Shown here: positions 47,390 to 58,206 of the stretch, piece after piece | How the letters are laid out: the number at the start of each line of letters is the position of its first letter | Position numbering within the stretch: position 1 is the stretch's first letter | Assembly (NCBI GenBank): GCA_902729315.2 | Contig: LR746281.1 | Location: forward strand, 2,478,501 to 2,542,500 | DNA from: Spirodela intermedia | Lineage: Eukaryota > Streptophyta > Magnoliopsida > Alismatales > Araceae | Reading direction: 5' to 3' | DNA length: 64,000 nt | Position numbers and translations under genes: made by a program | The notes under the pieces: generated by a model | Database searches by the model: none | What the model saw: only the letters and a program-made list of their open reading frames with translations | Told to the model about the DNA's origin: nothing

Positions 47390-49762
47390 AGCACCACAAT
47401 GGGAACAAGTCAAGATGTGTGGGGGATTTTGTTCTAGCATGAGGACAAGAGGACAGGAGGTGAGAGCTTGAAACTCTTGGGATGCTACATATAGAGAGAA
47501 ACACAGCTGAAGGGAGTGCATTGCCAATCGGACCCATCAAGTCACTAGTAATTGGAAGGCTGGCAGGTCATAGCTCAGAAACTGGCAGCTCCAATTAATG
47601 GGAAGAGGAAACATACCTCCTTTGAATTAAAGTTTTGAAAGAAAATTCAACACTATCCTGTTTTGAAAATGACATGTCGATTTTCTAATTAATGGCTTGA
47701 AAATTCTGAACATTACATGAACCAGTGAAATCATTTTAAATCTATGATTTTAAAGCTGAATTCATGATCTGTTCTATAAATTTCCATGAGCAGAAATAAC
47801 CTCATAAGTTTTGGGAAAATTTTCAACGTGTAACAAGTATTTTTGACTCGAGAGAACTCGCTTTCAGTGGATTGGATAAGATTAAATTGGCCCAAATCCG
47901 AACAAAAACCTGGGAACATAGCCTATAAATCGACTTAATATCTCAGAATTAAACTTGAAGTAAATTGAGATAAATAATGAAGGATTCCACACTATTATTT
48001 GGGAGATAAATAATAATCCACTGTGTTATTCTACTTGGATTTGCCAAACTACTTTCTTTTTCTTCTGTGTGCCAAGGTTTTCCCAAGAACTGATTTTTCA
48101 GATGATTGTAAGGCCAAATGAGCAGAGGTACAGAATTCATTTGTCATGGATTATGTTTTGTTCCTCTCCATACAAGATATTTCTGCTTCATCCCATCGGT
48201 GGAGGATGACTTTCTAGTTAAAGATTTGGTTCTGTGAGAATGATTATCTCAAGATTGTTCCTTTGAAACTATTGCTTGTTCCACTGAGACAGAGATTGAT
48301 ACTTTTAACCAAAAAAAAAGTCTGATTCTCCTTCTCTCAAAAGATTAATACAGAGAATATAAGTAGAGTGATCAGTAAGAACTTCTTGTCCTTGAGAATC
48401 AAATCCATGGTAACTAAATTTGTAAGGATATTCCACACACAGATCTCTATTACTAACCTAGATGATAATTTCTATTCAAATTCATAATTACAGTTCTTGG
48501 AACATCATAACAAAAAGTTTTCATGATCTCGAGCAAATCCACAAATTTTCTCATAACAAAGAAAGGAAATTTTCATATTTGAATGCTGGGACTATCAATA
48601 AATTTTCTCAAATCCACTAGGCATGTAGTTGAAGAAAATTTTGACCATATGGGACTAGAAATTAAAATGTATATTGCTACTTGAAGGTGTTGGAAGAGCT
48701 CAATGTTATAATTATGACAAAGGGTAAAATCATATACTCTACATTGCAATATTTCTGTTGCTGATGCTATTAATCACTTTAAATTAATTAAGATAAATAA
48801 ACTCAAAAGGACTGAAGAGTTAAATCATCAACATACATATTGCAAATGATAAATGTATTTTTTGATGTGTAAGCTGATGTCAATAGAATAGAGCTATATT
48901 GTTTATTGGAAAGATAGTTGAAAGTAGAACACAAAATAAAAAGTAGTATATTAAAATTTAAGTATTTTATTTTAACTTCCTATGAATTTTATGATGATCT
49001 TACTCGATGAACTTCCATCATCCTAAATGGGAGTAATCACATTGACAAAACCACTCTAATTAATATGGGATTATACTACTTTTGATAATAATAAATGGAT
49101 CTCTATTAAGAGACATTCAAATATTTTACCCCAAATTGATCCACACATTCACTCATCAACATTAGATCCCTCAACATAAAATAACCCTTTCCCCCCACCA
49201 CAAATTCCGCATCCATAAGAATTCACATATCCCAATAACAAAGAAACCTCACTTTGAATGATCCTATATTAAGAACTAAATTGACTAAAGAGATTGGATA
49301 TAATTATTAGGGAAAACTCACATGGCCCAATGAACCACTCTATTTTTCCAGTAGGTAAAACGTATATTTCATATATGTTCTTCCAATGTAAAACAAAACA
49401 TGTGAAGAAATCTCCCACATACATCAGCGGCATCCATACTTTTTAGCCTAACATAAATAAACAAAAGTGAGGCTTTTTAGCCAAGACGACCAAAAGAGAG
49501 GGGCAGAGTATTGGCTTTAGCGCTAAAACATCAACATGCACCATGATTGACCCAGACAAAGGAGGGGGACGGGGAGGGGGGGGATAGTTTCAGGCCCATT
49601 GCACCGGAAACAGCGCGGAGGCGAACAAGGTCTCTCCCTCACCCACACAGCCGACGGCTGACGCTACATTACTGCTGTGGAAACAAGACAAGCCGTAGAC
49701 CACACCGAAACCACTGCAGGGATACTTCACAAGGCGGCCAGCAGGCACTGTGCCGCTGGAAA
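47390..49762. repeat. DNA between copies 3 and 4, array unit 3/4 junction
   Basis: 47540-47880 is upstream flank shared with the other copies. 47945-48640 aligns with 23930-24250 and 37060-37280. 48980-49760 is the 3' flank of copy 4 and aligns with 21020-21910. No gene is supported. Confidence 0.6.
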
Positions 49763-50125
49763 TTATGTACAAGGCAAGTCGGAGGGCACCGGCTTGCCGC
49801 AGATACGCAGTATCAGAAGGATGTCAACAGGGACGCTGATGTTGGGACCAAGCAGGTTAAGCTTTGCCGCGACGCAGAGGCACAGGGACGCATCCGCACT
49901 CGTAAGATTCATCAAAAGAGAGCAACAGGGGCGAAGGCGGGAATTAAGGGGACGAACGGGATCGAATCCGATACTGTGGAGCAGAAGGGCACAGTCGGCT
50001 AGTTTCTGGGTCTCGTTGACGCACCTGAGGCCAGGAAGGTTCAGCAGTTGCCCAGAGGCGAACGTGAAGAAGACTAGATTCAACAGGAGGAATGCTGTCT
50101 TGGCTTGAGTCTTCGTGGTAGCCAT
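49763..50125 (-). CDS. Secreted 8-cysteine hydrophobic-seed/lipid-transfer-like protein, copy 4
   Basis: This single-exon gene encodes 120 residues. The signal peptide is MATTKTQAKTAFLLLNLVFF... with cleavage likely near ASG-Q (about 24-25). The eight-cysteine motif is complete and regular: C35, C45, C67, C68, C82, C84, C109, C119. LCLC and ILRICGKPVP are typical of the Hydrophob_seed/HyPRP branch. There is a potential N-glycosylation site at NET (38-40). This copy is closest to the family norm and sits beside the intact SAUR gene with a good TATA box, so it is the best candidate for the ancestral copy. Copy 3 is its nearest relative. The biochemical role is inferred from the family only. Confidence 0.9.
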   Translation of the reverse strand: MATTKTQAKTAFLLLNLVFFTFASGQLLNLPGLRCVNETQKLADCALLLHSIGFDPVRPLNSRLRPCCSLLMNLTSADASLCLCVAAKLNLLGPNISVPVDILLILRICGKPVPSDLPCT

Positions 50126-50235
50126 GGCAGCAGAAAGAGAAGAAATGAAGATGTGGCGTGGGTGATCTGGTTCGGGTGTGAAGAAAAGAGGACAGCAGGG
50201 GAGAGCTCCAGACATTATAGAAACGCTTGGGACAG

Positions 50236-50245
50236 CTTTATATAG
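50236..50245 (-). promoter_or_regulatory. TATA box of 8-cysteine gene copy 4
   Basis: On the minus strand this reads CTATATAAAG, about 111 bases upstream of the ATG at 50125. It is the most canonical TATA among the four copies. Confidence 0.75.
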
Positions 50246-51520
50246 AGAGAGAAACACTGCTCAGGGGAGCGCAGTGCGCGCCAATCAGACCCATCAAGTC
50301 CCCAGCAACGGGATGGTTGGGGTTAAGGGTGGTGGTTCAGAGGCCGGCAGCTCCAATCAATGGGGAGAACAAATATCGCTGTTACCAATCGGAGTTTTAG
50401 AAGAAGAAGAAGAAGAAGACTCAACACTATTCCAATATGAAAATGACATGCAGATTTTCTAATTAATGATTTGAAAAATCTAAATATTAAAAAACGATGA
50501 TAACTATGCGTAGATGAGAACGTTTTAAATACCATGACAAAATTGTTTGAAATGTTTGAAAACTGAATTCAAGATCTGTTGTAGATCTTGAGGTTTTGAT
50601 CCGTTGGGTCCTACCATATCACACTCATCATCAATATATCCAGGGGGTGAGGAAAGTTTCCCCCCAAGTCAACCCCGAATGCCCATAAGCTTCTATCAAA
50701 AAATTTCATACTTTTATGGGAAATCCTTTCAGATAAAAGCTAAATTCTAGAAAGAAAAAAAATTCTCACTAAATATTAATTTAGTTTTTTTTAAAAAAGT
50801 GATATTTTATTTTTTTCATCTCTCTGAATAGTAATCAATATTTCCAGACCAAATGATAATGTAGTCAGCCTAGGCGATGTCAGATCCCTTCTTCGGAGTT
50901 TTGAGAGAGAGAGAGAGAGTGGGCCCCTCAAATTGGCCTTATTGGGCTGATGATCTTCAGGTTCATCGAGTCCATTAATAAATTAGTGAGTGATTTAATT
51001 TTAATTTGAACTTAAAAACCATCCAAGAAAAATAAAGTAATAGCGTTCCTTCAAAAAATAAAATAAAATAACTTATTGACCAGTTTCACCTTTGCCGTCT
51101 CTGGGCTTCTTCAGAACAAGATGAGGCCGATGTTTGGAAAAAAACCCCGGCCGGCCCAAATACGGGGAAACGGAGCCCTGAAATGGGCTTAAGATTTTAG
51201 AACCGGAGGCCCAAAAACGGGGTCCGGCTTCGGACCGATTCGACAAGAATATTTACAGAAATATGAAAAAATATATTTGTATATATTTAAAATAAGAAAA
51301 AAGTTGAGTCAGAGCGCCACGCAGTAGTGGGGCCCATCCGTTTCCGGGCGCAGAAAAAGTAGGAATGTTCCTGGACCAATTATTATTTTAATAAACTAAT
51401 TAAAAATGGAAATAGAAGGCATTTAATTTAAGTAATTTAATATTATTTAATGGTAATTTGTCTTAGGCGGCCTGGACCCGGGGCCGGGCAAGAGGACGGG
51501 GGCGTCGAGCGGTCGGAGTT
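50246..51520. other. Intergenic between copy 4 and SAUR; divergent upstream regions
   Basis: Copy 4 (minus) and SAUR (plus) are divergently transcribed and share this stretch. 50590-50870 and 50930-51500 contain the blocks that recur upstream of copies 1 and 2. A (GAA)n run lies near 50401-50419 and a (GA)n run near 50903-50917. Confidence 0.6.
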
Positions 51521-51522
51521 GA

Positions 51523-51528
51523 CACGTG
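51523..51528 (+). promoter_or_regulatory. G-box in the SAUR promoter
   Basis: CACGTG within GTTGACACGTGTGG is a bZIP/bHLH binding core, about 26 bases upstream of the TATA box. The element and neighbours are preserved in the promoter relic at 36593-36598. The binding factor is not known. Confidence 0.6.
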
Positions 51529-51553
51529 TGGAGACATCCTCGCCCCCTAATCA

Positions 51554-51561
51554 TATATAAA
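51554..51561 (+). promoter_or_regulatory. TATA box of the SAUR gene
   Basis: TATATAAA, with the leader including a CT-rich tract (51655-51680) before the ATG at 51932. This implies a leader of about 340 bases. Confidence 0.75.
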
Positions 51562-51931
51562 CGCGTAGTGGTGGTGGTCAGTTGTGCCGATACGGAGGCT
51601 CCTACCCGTTGGAAACCGGGGCCGCCGCATCTTCGCCGCCTTAGGCGCGTCTCCAATCTCTCTCTCCCTCTCTCTCTAGTTCATCGGAGTTTTGGAACCA
51701 GAGGGGATTCGCTCCATCTCTGATTTTATTTTTCCTTGGTGGATATGTGAAGTTGTCGATCGGCCATGTCCAGCCTCCCCTGACGCCTCTGCGAAGGCTC
51801 TCTGAGCCTCCTCTCCGATGCCTGGACATCCTCCTTCTTCGGCTGTGTCTTCCTCTAGCGGCGGGTGTAGACTCTCTCTCTTCCCGTTTATCTCTCTCTT
51901 TCCTGGCTTTTTGTTCTCCCTCCTCGGCACC

Positions 51932-52312
51932 ATGGGGACCGGCGACAGGCCCCTGCTCAACAACCTCCGCCACCACCTCCGCGGCGGCGGTGGGGGCAAA
52001 AAGGAGCACCACCACCAGTTGCCAAACATACCGAAGGGATGCCTTGCGGTGATGGTGGGGCGGGAGGGGGAGGAGAAGCAGCGGTTCATCGTGCCGGTGG
52101 ACTACCTGAGCCATCCGCTGTTCCAGCGCCTGCTGAAAGAAGCCGAGGAGGAGTATGGCTTCGACCACAAGGGCGCCATCGCCATCCCCTGCTGCACCGT
52201 CGAGTTCCGCTCCGTCCAGGGCCAGATCGACCGCGAGACCGCCATCGTCTCTCCTCACCACGGCGGCGGCATCCACCGCCACCACAACCTCGTCGGCTGC
52301 TTCCGAGCATGA
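51932..52312 (+). CDS. SAUR32-like small auxin-up RNA protein
   Basis: This single-exon gene encodes 126 residues. The SAUR core runs from about residue 31 to 100: PKGCLAVMVG (34-43), RFIVPVDYLSHPLFQRLLKE (51-70), EEYGFDHKGAIAIPC (73-87), FRSV. The N-terminus MGTGDRP and the C-terminal HHNLVGCFRA are characteristic of the SAUR32 subgroup, compared from memory with Arabidopsis SAUR32. SAUR proteins act mainly by inhibiting PP2C-D phosphatases to promote plasma-membrane H+-ATPase activity and growth; the role of this subgroup member is inferred. A Gly/His-rich insert (17-29) and a His-rich tail are present. The start at 51932 is chosen because the family's MGTG begins there; the frame is open further upstream in leader sequence. 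Confidence 0.95.
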   Translation: MGTGDRPLLNNLRHHLRGGGGGKKEHHHQLPNIPKGCLAVMVGREGEEKQRFIVPVDYLSHPLFQRLLKEAEEEYGFDHKGAIAIPCCTVEFRSVQGQIDRETAIVSPHHGGGIHRHHNLVGCFRA

Positions 52313-52886
52313 CGATGCCCGCCCTTTCATGGCTAGGATTCTTCCTTCCCCCTTTTTATCCACCCACCCTCTGTGGATCTCTGATTCCGATTTGATCGAG
52401 AAGGTGAAGGTGCGGCTTCTTACTATCCTGGAAGCTCTCACGTCCAATGTATATAATGCCGAGGAGAACGATGAATCCATGGAGAAGTCTTCAGGAATCC
52501 TTCCACCCGTCCTCTATCATTCACGCTAACTCTTTCGAGAGAAGAAGATGGACGTCACCGCCGTTTGTTCATGGATTCCTTCTCCCTTGACTCCGAAGAT
52601 AACGATATCCGGAGAGAGAGAAGCAGAGAGAGAGAGTAATTTTCCAAATCCATTATTTAATAAATAATCTCCGATGTTTGAAAATACGTAAAATGCGTCG
52701 TCACCCCACGCAAGTCACCCATCTTCCACCCGAGAACTTGCTCCTTTATGCTCCCACTCCTCCTACTGAGAGAGAGAGAGAGAGAGAAGCTTGGCTTCCA
52801 CACTAGAGTGAGTGTAGGAACTTCTTTGTGAGGGATCTAGACAGAGATTGAGACACATCAAAAGATAGAGATAGAGAGATAGAGAT

Positions 52887-52921
<35 letters not shown>

Positions 52922-53473
52922 ATCTTGGCTTCCGCACTAGAGTGAGTGTAGGAACTTCTTTGTGAGGGATCTAGATAGAGAGTGAGGCACATCAAGAGAT
53001 AGAGATAGAGAGAGATGGAGAGAGAATAAGAGGAATATGAAGTATTTACCACCGTAGGCTAGGCGCATTAAAGGAAATGGGTCTGCCGCATCTTGATGGG
53101 CCCTACGTATCCTCACGAGCTCAAACGTCAACTCGACTTAAAGAAAATGTCCGCCCAGGTTTCTAGACTTATCAGCGATAGTGTCATCCACTACGTCATC
53201 GACATTTTTGGAAAATGACATCACCCGCTGACCAAGCACGAAAAGCTTGGACCGGTCAACACCCAGCCTCCTCTGTCTGTCCGAGGGAATCGATTAGATA
53301 CCACGATCCCCGTTGATGTTCCCCAGTTGAAAAAGGGCGCTCATTTTTATCGATTAAAACGGTATTTTAGATATTATAAATATCTAATTATTTATTTCGT
53401 GCTGTGTTCGGCGATCTCGGTAATTTTCTTCTGAAGGATAAAATTAATTTTACATTTTTTAGAGACATGGGAC
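52313..53473. repeat. SAUR 3' flank with a ~136-bp tandem duplication and GA microsatellites
   Basis: The block beginning 'cttggcttccacactagagt' near 52790 recurs near 52925 with few changes, each copy followed by GATAGA/GA runs (52766-52787, 52860-52921, 52998-53030). No gene is supported. The 3' UTR of SAUR should lie in the first part. Confidence 0.75.
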
Positions 53474-53474
53474 A

Positions 53475-53509
<35 letters not shown>
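53474..53509. repeat. (ATT)n microsatellite
   Basis: About twelve uninterrupted ATT units. Confidence 0.95.
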
Positions 53510-54160
53510 CGGTGTTGTTTATTCCGGAAATGTGAATCTGTGGGATCCCGTGGCCGCGGTTTCGGGCCGCACGTTGCCGTCGCGGGAAAATATCGCCGGG
53601 ACTGGTGGCGGGGGAGCCGCAGCAAAGGCAACGGAGCAGGGGCGGCGGTGGCGGCGATGACCAGCCTGCTGCCCGGGGACAGAAATGTCAGCGTTCATCG
53701 CCGGCGGGGACTGCGGTGGAGGAGGAGGTGGTAGTCGACTCAACTCCGGCCTTGTAGATGAGCTCCTCTCGTTTTCGAGGGGCGCGGCTGTCGATCTACT
53801 CGGTAGTCCTCCGTCAACGGCGTGTACCGGGATAAGATATCGACTGTAAATGGTCCCTGTCGGGGCGGAGCTACTCCCGCCGCACCTTACTGCCCGGCGT
53901 GTACCGGGAAAAGGTCTGCGAGGAGGGATCGCCGGTCGTCTCGTGGGGATTAGAACTGGGGGGGACCCGATGTCCCCGCCGCACCTTACTATCTGCAGAG
54001 TGAAAGGCTCGGCTGCCCACGCCGGAGGGGAAGAGGACGGTGGCGCCGTCGCCGTCGGTCGCCTTCTCATTTATGCGCTTCATGGACGCCTGAAGGGAGG
54101 CCCCACTGCCACTCTGTCGATGGTGCTCTTTTCCCATATTTCAACTGCTTGAGATATATT
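53510..54160. other. GC-rich island with interlocking short repeats, no recognised gene
   Basis: CCGCCGCACCTTACT occurs at 53877-53891 and 53976-53990, and CGGCGTGTACCGGGA at 53818-53832 and 53895-53909. A 183-codon minus-strand frame (54070-53519) crosses the island but is Pro/Arg/Ser-rich without family resemblance. The island could be a remnant of a gene or of a mobile element. Confidence 0.4.
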
Positions 54161-57100
54161 TTGTGATTTTGCGCTTATGCAAGCCAAAACATCATCCATC
54201 AGTCAATGTATCATGTCGATAATTATTGAAAAATATAATTTTTTTTCATCAAATGGTTTAAAGCATTGCCATCTTATTTTTCTTTTCCACGAGCATAGGT
54301 TTTTGGCGGTAATAAAAAATGCAATTTATTTAGTTCAATGCTTTCTACCGGTTAATGAGAGAATAATCTTATTCTATAATAATATTAAAATTTTTAAGAT
54401 ATTTTTTTGAATAATCATCCAAATTCCAGTTTACATTTTTTATGTATGATATTATGTGGACTTGTATTTTTACAAGAAATATAATCAATAATTTAAATTA
54501 TAGAAGAACCTTTTGAATTTGATTCCTTTGGTAGGCATATCAAATACCAATCGTATAACCCATCCTTACTATTTCCATATGTGGTCGAATAATAGGAGAA
54601 AGGTGATAATTTTTTAAATTTATGGTTTTATGATGTTCATCTAATTTCTAGAGGTTAGAAACATTAAACGCAAAATAGTTTTAGAAAGAATGGTCTATTA
54701 TTGAGCTAATAAATACAGTTAAAATTTCCATCCCTCTTTCCTAGCGCTGAAAAAATAATTTTATAATTAATATCTTCTCTAGATAAGACTTTTACACAAT
54801 AAATGACAAAAAAATATCTACTATAGAAAATTGCCTTTGTCAAAAAGTCTCTATTTAGGGCAAAGTATCTTGAAAAGTGAGAAGATCAATAAAAAAAATC
54901 ATAAAATCACATACTATAACATTTTTACACCAACTTCTTGACATCAACAGGATAACCCAAATGTTGACTTGTATAAACTTTGACCAGTCAAATCTTAGAT
55001 ATTTAATTCTAATGGAAAATTTTTGAGCTATAAAATAAAAGAAATATTTTAAGAGCAACTTTGCTAACCTTCTCTAAGTATTCAATCACCCCCAAAATTA
55101 AGGGAGATCATCTTCTCAGCCTTAAGATTGTTTTGATACTTTACTATTAACATGCTTATGTAAAGTCATTCTGCAAAGTGTTAATAACAATGGAAATAAA
55201 ACTAAGCTAGAGTCCTAGTGTCTAGTATAACTAATAAACCCACCAAAACTATCATGTTAAATAGATATAAGAGACCCTTGGTAAATAGATATAAGTAGAT
55301 ATCAATAGTAGTGACCCTTGGTAAATAGATATAAGTAATCTAAGGTCAAATTGTATTCATTTTACTTACTATGTTGACTTGGTGTCTCAACTCACGTAGA
55401 TTAACTTAGTGTGTTAAACTAGTGTGTTGACTCAACTTAGGTTATGTTGATTCAAACTATTCTTGTTGGATTTAAGAACTTATACTATTTTAATGATCTG
55501 AAAGATATTTCAATAAATTCAATTAAGCCAAATTTATGAAATTGATGACAATAGCTTGAGGATCAAAGAATCATTAAAGAGCCATTTATGATGTAACATC
55601 AAGTTCTGAATTATGGCTGATATTTCATGATTTATCATGAATATTGCATAAATTGATTTAATGTATATTGATAAATTGTTATAATTTCATATGATGAATA
55701 AAGCCTCTCTTTGGTAAAATTCAATTACAATATGAGCTCTTAGTATTTCATTAGAAAGCTGAAAGAGGAGTAAATCAATGCATCAAATAAATTATCAAAA
55801 TATCAAGTTTCTGATTTGACATCAATTTTACAAAGTCTAAAAGTATATTTTTGTGTAATACACATAAAAATATATTTGCTCAGGTGTGACCCATTAGCAT
55901 TCAAAGGATTGTGACCCATTTTAGGCAAAGCCCTTCACAGCTCAGAGGTGTATCCCACTTAGATGCAGCCCACTCAAGCCCAAAGGCATGGTCAAATAAT
56001 ATGATACCATTAGCTCCCAAAGTCTCAAATTCATACGAAAAAGTCACTGACGCTCAAGATGCAGTACAATCCAATTATATTTCGGCCCATTAGGCCCAAA
56101 TATAAAAAGAAATGTTTCACCCAAGTTGAGGCACGAAATCACAACAAGCAATCATGGGTGACTGACATTTGATGATGTCATCTTCCTTTGCCTATAGTTG
56201 AAGATCTAAGAAATTAGAGCTCATTTGTTTATGAGAAATCTTAAGCAGCTCATCTTCTCATCAGCCTCTTGAAGGCATTACTAATCTTCCTCAAAGTTAT
56301 TGAGTTGTATTGATTGTTCCTTTTACTTGAGTCACCTATAATGTGTCTGCAACATGGTTGAGAAAAGGTTGCTAATATTTAGATTATATCAAAGTTTTTT
56401 AAAAGGGTTAATGATTTCAATTTAATTGGCTTTACTCATAGAGAGTAAATAGTGAAATCTTAGGAGATAATCCTTGGGATATGAATGTAGGCTTGGGCAA
56501 GTAGAGCCACTGTAAATTCATGTGCATGTGTCATAAATAAATTTTTTATCATCTAAATCAAATAGATTAAAACATGTAAAAGAGAGATACCACTTTTAAA
56601 AAATAATTCACTCCCTATCTTGGTATCCTATCTAACCAATACAATTATTGTTTAGAATGATTGAAAATTAAAGTATTTTCTATGACATGAGTGCATAAAT
56701 TTAAAATTTATAAAATACAAGTTAATCTTGTTAAATTCATAAAAAATCAAAACTTTCAGATTTTTATGCATCATTTATTTCATCATGTTTTTTTTCAAAT
56801 ATATCTTCATGGAGTATACTTGTGTAGTTTGTTGTATTGTGTCTGAATACTTGACAAAAATCTAGGTCTAAAATTATTTGATTGATCTAGTGTTTGATTT
56901 ATTCATATTGTTTAAAGTATGAGACTCTTTCTCAATTCAATTTCTTGAAAATGATTTGCCCTAAGTAGGATGATCAATTTGGTCGTAATAACATCTCAAT
57001 AATATAGTTTTGTGACTTCAATACTTGTACCAGGCTGATTGAAAATGTGTACATTGAATATTTTAACATTTACTAATTTAACATTTTAATTTAGCATTCT

Positions 57101-57600
57101 AATTGAAGATTTTAATTCAGAAAAACTAATGACTTATATATTTAACTCTTGGTCAATAAAAAGCATTATGAATTTATGCACATTAAATATTTTAATTTTT
57201 CCTAATTTAACCTTTTAATTGAGATTCTAATTGAATATTTTAACTTAGAAAACATAATGACTAATATAGTTAACTCACAGTCAATAAAAGCATTATGATT
57301 TTAATATTGGTCAATAAAACTAATGACTAATATTGGAGTCAACTAAACTAGCCATTCTAAATTATGAAGATTAAGAACTAATATGAATACTAAATTAACA
57401 ACTATATGATATAGGGTTTGATCCAAAATCATTATTAAAAAGTATTTTTGTTTAATTCATGTTGTTCATACTCTTAAATGTTGTCAAAATGAAACTAAAA
57501 AAGTCAAGCAATGACCTCACATCCAACTTCAATTTTGTGTTTCATTCATTTCAGAATAATTCGTTATTAAGCTCAATAATCCATCTCTTTCTCTCTCTCA
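54161..57600. other. AT-rich intergenic DNA with small tandem repeats
   Basis: I see no gene. A ~120-bp imperfect tandem duplication lies at about 57057-57300 (core 'ttaactcttggtcaataaaa'). A shorter repeat of 'cccttggtaaatagatataa' lies at 55267-55345. Nothing else is recognised. Confidence 0.5.
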
Positions 57601-57612
57601 CTTAGTTCTCTC

Positions 57613-57616
57613 ATAG

Positions 57617-57661
<45 letters not shown>

Positions 57662-57766
57662 GTCATTGTCTCTCCCCCATACTCACTCGCTCACTCTCTC
57701 TCTCTCCCCCTTTTGCTACCACCCTCGCGCTTACTTCTCCCATGCCTGCTCTCTCTCTCTCTCTCT
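57613..57766. repeat. (CT)n tracts upstream of the SNARE gene
   Basis: A (CT)n run at about 57619-57658 and a shorter one near 57749-57766 lie in the probable promoter or leader of the plus-strand SNARE gene. Confidence 0.85.
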
Positions 57767-58206
57767 TGCTTGGCGACAGAGGGAAGGTACGATGGTTTGG
57801 CGTGAATCTTGCTGGTGAGAATTTGTGAGGAAGACGAGGATGCCTGCATAACAAGGAGTCAACACGGAAGTAAAAATTCTGGATTGGGAGGTCTACCCGA
57901 CCGCTTGACGCCATTTTTGTCAATCCAAACGAAGGCGTCTTTGATTTCATTCTTGACGACCTTCACGCGGAACAACTTTAAGACCCCTCGGATTCCACCG
58001 CTTTCGGTCAACGGAGCAGCAGGTTCACTTCTGTCGCCGTGTGGGGGGACCGAGCTGCGCTGAGCTCCCCCTTCGATCGTCGGATCTTCACCAGAAGTTC
58101 ACCTCTCTCTCTCTCTTCTCTCTCTCTCTCGCTGGCGGCGGCGGCGGGCGAAGGCGCTGCGGAGGAGGAGACGCGGGAAACCCTCACGATGACGAAGGAG
58201 GGAGAA
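57767..58206 (+). promoter_or_regulatory. Probable 5' leader of the SNARE gene
   Basis: The sequence becomes GC-rich before the ATG and includes a CT-rich run (58101-58130). The coding frame is open back to 58039 but with leader-like composition. An in-frame ATG at 58189 would add six residues (MTKEGE). Confidence 0.5.

Noticed and set aside
51641-52480. 279-codon minus-strand frame across the SAUR gene
   Set aside because: Antisense shadow of the SAUR exon and leader; no family resemblance.
53519-54070. 183-codon minus-strand frame in the GC-rich island
   Set aside because: Pro/Arg/Ser-rich composition, no recognisable domain, no supporting context.
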